A DNA stretch of 64,000 bases from Aphelenchoides besseyi (lineage: Eukaryota; Nematoda; Chromadorea; Rhabditida; Aphelenchoididae), in the NCBI GenBank assembly GCA_024699855.1, contig JAMPIQ010000002.1:8370001-8434000 (forward strand). Reading direction: 5' to 3'. Every line of letters begins with the position of its first letter. Position 1 is the first letter of the stretch. Of this stretch, positions 56,801 to 64,000 are shown piece by piece. The translations under genes were made by a program, and so were the position numbers. Below the pieces are notes generated by a model. The model made no database searches, had not been told where the DNA came from, and saw nothing but the letters and a program-made list of their open reading frames with translations.

Positions 56801-59019
56801 ATACGCAGTGGCGTCAAGTTTTGTCGGAATTTCGGCGATTAATGTGACTCCATGGCAACGGCAATACTCGACTTTGTTTTTGCTAGTGAGACCGCCTCTC
56901 ATTACTCGAGTAAAAAGCCACGAAATGCGTCCTTCTTCTAACTTATTTATAAGACCGACGGCAATCAAATTCGCTTTTTGCAACAATACGCTTACTGTAT
57001 AAAACCAATTGGTCTAACTTTGAACTTTCAGCTGCCTGGTTCTTTTTCCTGTTCCGACAATCTGACCGCCCTGTCCAATCAACAACACCTGGCCAGTGGT
57101 GGTGGCCATGGACAGAACGCGGCGAGCCATCAAAATCAACAGCTTGGTCGCTCGTCTTCAACTTCCGCTCAACAATCACATCATTTGGTTTCCGGTGGTC
57201 ACGGCTCATCATCATCGACATCAAGCATGCACTCCAGTGGTCAAAACATTCAAGGCTCAAGTCCGCCATTGTCGTCATCGAATTTCCGACAGGTGGTCTC
57301 ATCGTCAGCACCAACCTCCTCATTTGATATGGTAATTAATAGTCAAACCATAAAACTCGATACTTCAATTTGTTTTAGGAGAAATTCGTTCGTCGAGGAA
57401 CGTCCGCTGCTGCAACAACCGTAGATGCCGATTTCTACAGAGATCGTCGAAAGAAAGACATTCACAATATGAGTAAGTTATTTGTTCTAATTTCGTTGAC
57501 AACTTTCTGTTTAGTTGAACGTCGACGTCGTTATAACATCAACGATCGTATCAAAGAGTTGGGTTTGATGTTACCAAAAAGCACTGCCGAGTATGTTTAA
57601 TTGCAAATTACCATTTAATAGCTCCACTTTATAGAGAAATGAAATTGAACAAAGGCACGATTCTTAAGGCATCTTGCGATTACATTCGGCAATTGCGTCG
57701 TGAACGTGATATGATGATGCAAAATCATCAACAGTCTCAAATCTTTGAGGACTCATCGAAACAATACATTCAACGAATACGTGAGTTGGAACAAGCGTTG
57801 GAGAAACACGGAATCAATATTCCGCCAAACGACAACAATCTCAACCATTCGCTACCAAGGCCAATCAAACAAGAACCATACGAAGACCGCGGAATCTCTC
57901 CATCTCAGACACCCACGGGATCACTGGTAAACAGTTAACGTGAAAATTCTTACTTCTCTTATTTAGACTTCTGGTGGTTTTATGTCGCAGTTGCAAGAAA
58001 TGCAAATCACAAGTCCCGGTGCTTATCATCCAAATGGTCCACATCAACAACAATCGTCGCCCATTCCAACTCACGCAACGAGTCGACCGATGGCAATTGG
58101 AAGTCTGCCGGCGGATCATCACATTTCGCATCAACATTACGCAAATCGTGGTGGTCCATTTTTCCATACAACTTCAAGTCCGATTGCCACTTCGAATGCT
58201 CAGAGTCAAAGCGTTGCAAGTGAGTACGCAACACCAAGTTCAACGTGGTCGCCTCTACACGGATCAACGTCCAACAATCATCAGACATTGCTTGTGAATA
58301 CGGGAAGTGGCTCACAACATCAAAGCCAACTGATTCCCGGATCGGCTCCTTCTGGCGGCAATTACGACATGATGATGGAGGACTTGTCGATGCAGGTAAA
58401 AATTTTCGTTAAAAACTGAACGTTTTTTTGCTCTGAGATCTGAAAATTTGCGTTCAGTTTTCGATTTCCAAAACTCTTCACTGTCACAGGCCAATCACCG
58501 GTCGGGTGGCATATAAGGGCGAAAAGAAACTTGAAAGCTCAAAACTAACCACATGGTTTCTAGCAAAATTGGAACACCTAACTTCCGTTCCGCTTCTTTT
58601 TCCAATTTCTAAACGTCAACGTCCTAATTATTACCGCTTATTAATTGTACAGTCGACTTACTTGTTAATGTCGCAACGACCATTGGTTGGCTTTGCTTGT
58701 ACGTAATCTTGGACCTCTTAATTATCGCCGACTAAAATTTAACGTTTGAAGCGAGTTTTCGAATTCACGTCCTGAAACTTCGCAATCTTAGAATAGAAAA
58801 ATAGTTGAACTCCATCTCAACTGTTGAGCATTTTACTAACCGTGTTCTCAATTCCAGGGTCGTGGTCCACTTCTTTCCGATCCTATGCTCGGTGGTTTGG
58901 CGAGCAGTCAAATGAGTCCGGACATTGTTTGGGACCAAGCCGGATTTTCGCCCGATGCTGCTCAATCGCAACCCTCATCCACCTCCAACCCAGCGACATC
59001 ACTCGGAATGGACTACTGA
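53883..59019 (+). CDS. hlh-30: HLH-30 (TFEB/MITF family) bHLH-leucine zipper transcription factor
   Basis: Eight exons (53883-54455, 55774-55854, 57032-57331, 57379-57472, 57515-57590, 57635-57926, 57967-58395, 58858-59019) join in frame to 668 residues. The acidic activation helix [16 protein letters not shown] matches RELDDVIDNIMRL of TFEB. The basic region and helix 1 read [20 protein letters not shown], with the His-Glu-Arg residues that contact CACGTG and M-box sites. Next comes the MITF/TFE-specific loop and helix 2 ([16 protein letters not shown]) and a zipper ([13 protein letters not shown]). The C-terminus keeps [18 protein letters not shown], like the SDPLLSTMSPE end of TFEB. Ser/Gln/His-rich linkers separate these. 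In C. elegans HLH-30 controls autophagy, lysosome and fasting genes. The first ATG may not be the true start: an in-frame acceptor lies 12 nt upstream. Confidence 0.92.
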
Positions 59020-59975
59020 AAAGCAACGCTGTAAATAACCTTCTCGGCACTCACAATTGTGTTGTTTGAAATTGTACAGTAAAGTTCTTTTTATGTAAAT
59101 AATCATCGACACAACGCAATCAACTCCACTGACCAATTTATTCTTACCGACTGAACATACTCGTCACTCTCATCTTCGTACTTCAAATTTGTTGATTGAT
59201 TGCGTAGTGCTTTCTAACACACTTGTTATCCTCTGAAATATCATTTAAATTCACAATTCCCCGTGATTTCTTGAGACCTAATTTCAAATGCCGTTCAGCT
59301 GTAAATCTTCTGCTTCCAAAGTAACTTCCCGGTCTCCCGTACTCCTTATCGATTAATCAAATCCACACGATTCAAACTTCACGTTTATTCTTCATTTGTA
59401 CATCTGAGCGTTAAGACCGCGTTTTCCCTTAACAAAACTTCAACCATTTTACGCACCAGCCTTCGAAACTGATGGGAATTGTAACTAACAGGTCTCTTCC
59501 TTCGCCCACACACAACAATAACCGAATCGCGCGGTGTGTACATAAACGCCTACGAAAACTATTTATTTCTCATTGTTACGCCATCGAATTAGACCGCAAG
59601 TTTTGGTTCTTTTGCTTAAAATATTTGACCAAAAAGTTTGTTCTGAAGACCACACGAATTGAACAGGTATCGATGTGATTATGTGGATTCATAGGAAAGA
59701 TTTCTATTTGTACATGACTTCGCCTCTCCATTGTACATTTCCCACTAATTAATTGTCTTGCTTCTTTTGCTATCTCTCCAGTTTTTAAAGAAAACACGAA
59801 GACCTGCGAAAGTTGGTGCATTAAAATTTATTGTCTAAGGTTTGCACATTCGATTAGACAAAAATTAAGTTGTCCGGCAACTATTTAGAACGAATAAGTG
59901 AATAAAAATGTGTTCCTGGGTGAAAGGTGTTTGGCGTAAAGAACTGGGCACCGACGACAACAGTTGGCCTTCTTG
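59020..59975. other. 3' UTR region between convergent hlh-30 and PCYT2-like genes
   Basis: No coding exon is visible. The region is T-rich, consistent with a long hlh-30 3' UTR on + and a short one for the minus-strand gene. Confidence 0.4.
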
Positions 59976-61424
<1,449 letters not shown>

Positions 61425-62921
61425 AATCGAGAAATGAAGATCGCAAAGAAAGAACTGAAAACCAAAACACGTGAATGAAAGTGTTTTTGGTTTCCAAAAT
61501 GAACCTTGACCTCCGAGCAAACGACGCGAAAACACGCGCTAGAAAGAGAAAGTTATGCCAATGACTCGACTTGCACGAGAACTCGTGTCCAATGAGTCAA
61601 CAAGAGCCAAGTCGAAACCGTGCAACTCAAAAACAAACTTGTAAGCCAACTACTCCACAAACACCCGCTCAATTCACGGGTTTCGAATCGAGACGTCAGC
61701 TGACGCGGGAGCAGAGGCCAAGAAAACCGAACATCGCCGATTCCCAAAGGCAAAAACAAAATTTTCGTTTTCCGAACAAAATGCGAAGAGCGCAAGGAAA
61801 ATTCCAGAAGCTACCCGCCACCTCGCTTGTGATCTCTGGTCAAGTAATTTTCTCGAAAATGTTGTCGTCCACGTGAATGGCGTGATTTCAGTGGCCGTCC
61901 GATTGAGCATCTTCCATGCGAGGTGTCGAGTTAAGTACTCGCTACGACCAGTTCAAAGTGTAAAAGATGTAGAATGTAACCACAACGGAAATTCCGCAAC
62001 GAATTTTAGTCGTCTGTCGCGGAGAACACAAAAAAGCGGAAATGAAACTGATGAATTGGGGTGCGAAGTTTGGAGAAGCGAGTTGAATGCCGACTACAGA
62101 ACTTAACTGCTTATCAAATCGATGAGGGGCTTTGTATTGATGAAAAAACACGTCTTGTGTCGTATAAACCCAACAGTTAACGTGTTTGAGTATGTTTCGC
62201 AATTCAAATGAGAAACAATTTTTCTGCCTCCATGAAACGATTTGTTCTTGAGCAGATCTGTTTGATTCAACTTCCTGGCAACTGAGCATTCAAGCGAAAT
62301 TGTGATTGTTGAACTCGACAAATTTCAATCAACTGGTTATCCCGAATGTAAATTTTCGTATTCGAATGCCCATGTGGTGAATTTCGTATTTCGCGGTCAT
62401 CGAGTTTTGACAATCCACTAATCCACTGAATCATCAGACAAAATGACCGCAACACAAAAGGCTCTTGAGAATTATAGTTGCGGATTAAAATGTGTTGAAA
62501 GAGTTTAAATCTGAACGTCGATGACAATTCCTCTTTCTGTCTTATCTTCTTGTCGCTTGGAATGCCAATGAGACAAGAGGAGACTAGATTGCTGACAGAG
62601 ACGCACACATCACGTTTTCATGTGACATTCGAAGAAAGTTGAAGCCGTGAAGCTTGGACATCTTAACTATGAGGGCCACTCCCTAAAACAAGTGGTGCGT
62701 ATGAACATACCGAAGACTTCCATTTGAACAAGTCGGAAATTGATGACGTTGGTTGTTCCTCGACTGCCCGTACGCTTCTACTTCACTCTTTTCGTCGACT
62801 GAACGCACAACCTCACGGGCCTACGGGCAACGGACACGCACAAAACGACTCTTGGATTCACGCGACTGCCGTGGCACATTCGTTTGGCCTTTTCGTGTTT
62901 TCGCCATATTCTTTGGACGTA
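61425..62921. other. Divergent intergenic region between PCYT2-like and carboxypeptidase genes
   Basis: No recognisable exon. Minus-strand frames of 100-115 codons (61942-62289, 62267-62608) have no exon borders. An open frame runs upstream of the carboxypeptidase start without a stop from 62724, but the ATG at 62922 gives a clean signal peptide and is preferred. Confidence 0.4.
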
Positions 62922-64000
62922 ATGGCCGCAACTAACGGCTGCATCGTCCTCACTCTTTTGGCGCTTTTTGGCGTCGCGCAAGCCGGTTTGTTTGGTTTCG
63001 GATCATCTCGTTCCAAATCGAACGATGATGAATGGAAACACTATCACGATCAGGACCAACTTGAACATTCCTTGATTCAAATCGCGAAGAAATGCGCCAA
63101 CAATACCCGACTTTACTCAATTGGTCAATCGGTCGAGGGTCGTGAACTTCTGGTCCTCGAATTCTCGTCCACTCCGGGAGTTCATGAAGGCGGTATGTTC
63201 ATTCGGAAATTGATCTTAATTGTGAGTTTATTTTTCAGGTAAACCAGAAATGAAATATGTTGGCAATATGCACGGAAATGAAGCCGTTGGCCGCGAACTT
63301 TTGGTGCATTTGGCTTCTTACTTGTGCGATGAGTACGAGAACAAGAATCCGGAGATTCGCAAACTTCTCAACTTGACCAACATCCATTTGATGCCAACAA
63401 TGAATCCCGATGGCTTTGAATTGGCCCTTCGCACCGTAAGTAATTCTTGGTCTTTTGGACATTAAAAATCCAATAAGAAATGTTAATATGAGGGTTGAAA
63501 GTTAATTGACTTTTCGCTTGTATTCACAGGTCAAACTTTGTTTTATATCGAATCGTTCGTTAATTTCGTTTGCTAATTCATTTTTGTTTGACCAAAAAAC
63601 GGAACGTTCTATTGCCACAGTAGGACTCGCACGTTCTTTGGACAATAAGTGACTGAGGAAAAGCGCACATTCGCATTCTATCCGATGCTGAACTTTTGGT
63701 CTAAGCGTATCGACCATACGCCGATAAGTAATGGAGCCGTTAAAACCCATAAACGGGCAATTGCATACCTAAAACGGCTATCATATGTAAAACAAATTAT
63801 ACGATGAACTAAATTTAGAAACCGTTGGAACGCGGTTGGCTTGTTGGACGTGCGAATGCTCACGGAAAAGATTTAAACCGCAACTTCCCGGACCTCGACA
63901 AAATTTTCTACTATTTGGACGAACAGAAGCTCGGTCGTTATGATCACTTGTTGGATTTGTTCAGTGAAGAAAGTGAAAATGTATGGTGGCTTTTGCAGTT
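62922..64000 (+). CDS. M14 metallocarboxypeptidase of the regulatory N/E type, 3' end outside window
   Basis: Exons 62922-63192, 63239-63435 and 63819 onward are visible. Residues 1-21 are a signal peptide ([15 protein letters not shown]). The catalytic domain shows [17 protein letters not shown], then [15 protein letters not shown] with the zinc ligands Hxx[15 protein letters not shown], and the substrate-binding [25 protein letters not shown] with a following FYY is typical of carboxypeptidases E, N, M and D, which remove C-terminal Lys/Arg, for example in prohormone processing. The second intron is about 0.4 kb. The window ends just after a possible donor (AAT|GTATGG at 63979), before the third zinc ligand and catalytic Glu. 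It could be an EGL-21/CPE-like enzyme, but the missing 3' part is needed to say. Confidence 0.88.

Overview
This is nuclear DNA of a nematode. Three lines of evidence support that: a cuticle collagen with a subtilisin-like site and a Tyr/Pro-rich tail, a tandem pair of moulting-cycle (MLT-10-like) genes, and an insulin-like peptide with the four-disulphide pattern of nematode DAF-28-type insulins. Two nematode-style Cys-loop channel genes agree with it. Most introns are only about 36-50 nt and end in TTTCAG or TTTTAG. I cannot name the species; gene structures (a 15-exon cuticle collagen, very short introns) are unlike Caenorhabditis. Gene models were built by hand from the six frames. For the recognised multi-exon genes the exons listed add up to an intact frame; a few splice sites are inferred and flagged.

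Layout. 1-5.5 kb: 3' end of a G-patch gene, an SLC17-like transporter, a CAMLG/GET2-like gene and an insulin-like peptide gene, all on +. 6.1-11.7 kb: cuticle collagen (+) with a mariner-derived element in one intron, convergent with nxf-1 (-). 12.4-17.5 kb: two tandem MLT-10-like genes (+), the first head-to-head with nxf-1. 18.7-20.4 kb: a second SLC17-like transporter. 20.5-31.9 kb: two Cys-loop channel genes head-to-head, separated by 6.2 kb without recognisable genes; the + strand one carries a nested antisense gene in an intron. 32.2-34.6 kb: an SLC22-like transporter and a tiny secreted peptide. 35.5-36.7 kb: a secreted Cys-rich protein and an orphan 3' coding segment. 37.5-39.7 kb: isovaleryl-CoA dehydrogenase (-). 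41.1-41.9 kb: a short SUZ12/VEFS-like gene (-). 43.1-59.0 kb: an HLH-30 (TFEB/MITF) gene with confident exons from 53.9 kb and probable upstream exons at 47.3 and 43.1 kb. 60.0-61.4 kb: ethanolamine-phosphate cytidylyltransferase (-). 62.9 kb to the end: a metallocarboxypeptidase (+), cut by the window edge.

There is no operon-like pathway cluster. Loose themes are cuticle and moulting (collagen, two MLT-10-like genes), secreted signalling (insulin-like peptide, a possible peptide precursor, a processing-type carboxypeptidase, two ligand-gated channels) and metabolic regulation (HLH-30, IVD, PCYT2). I found no tRNA, rRNA, CRISPR array or prokaryotic features. The most unusual items are the isolated VEFS-domain protein, the channel gene with a nested antisense gene, the element-filled intron of the collagen, three GC-AG introns, and the tiny 55-residue secreted peptide.
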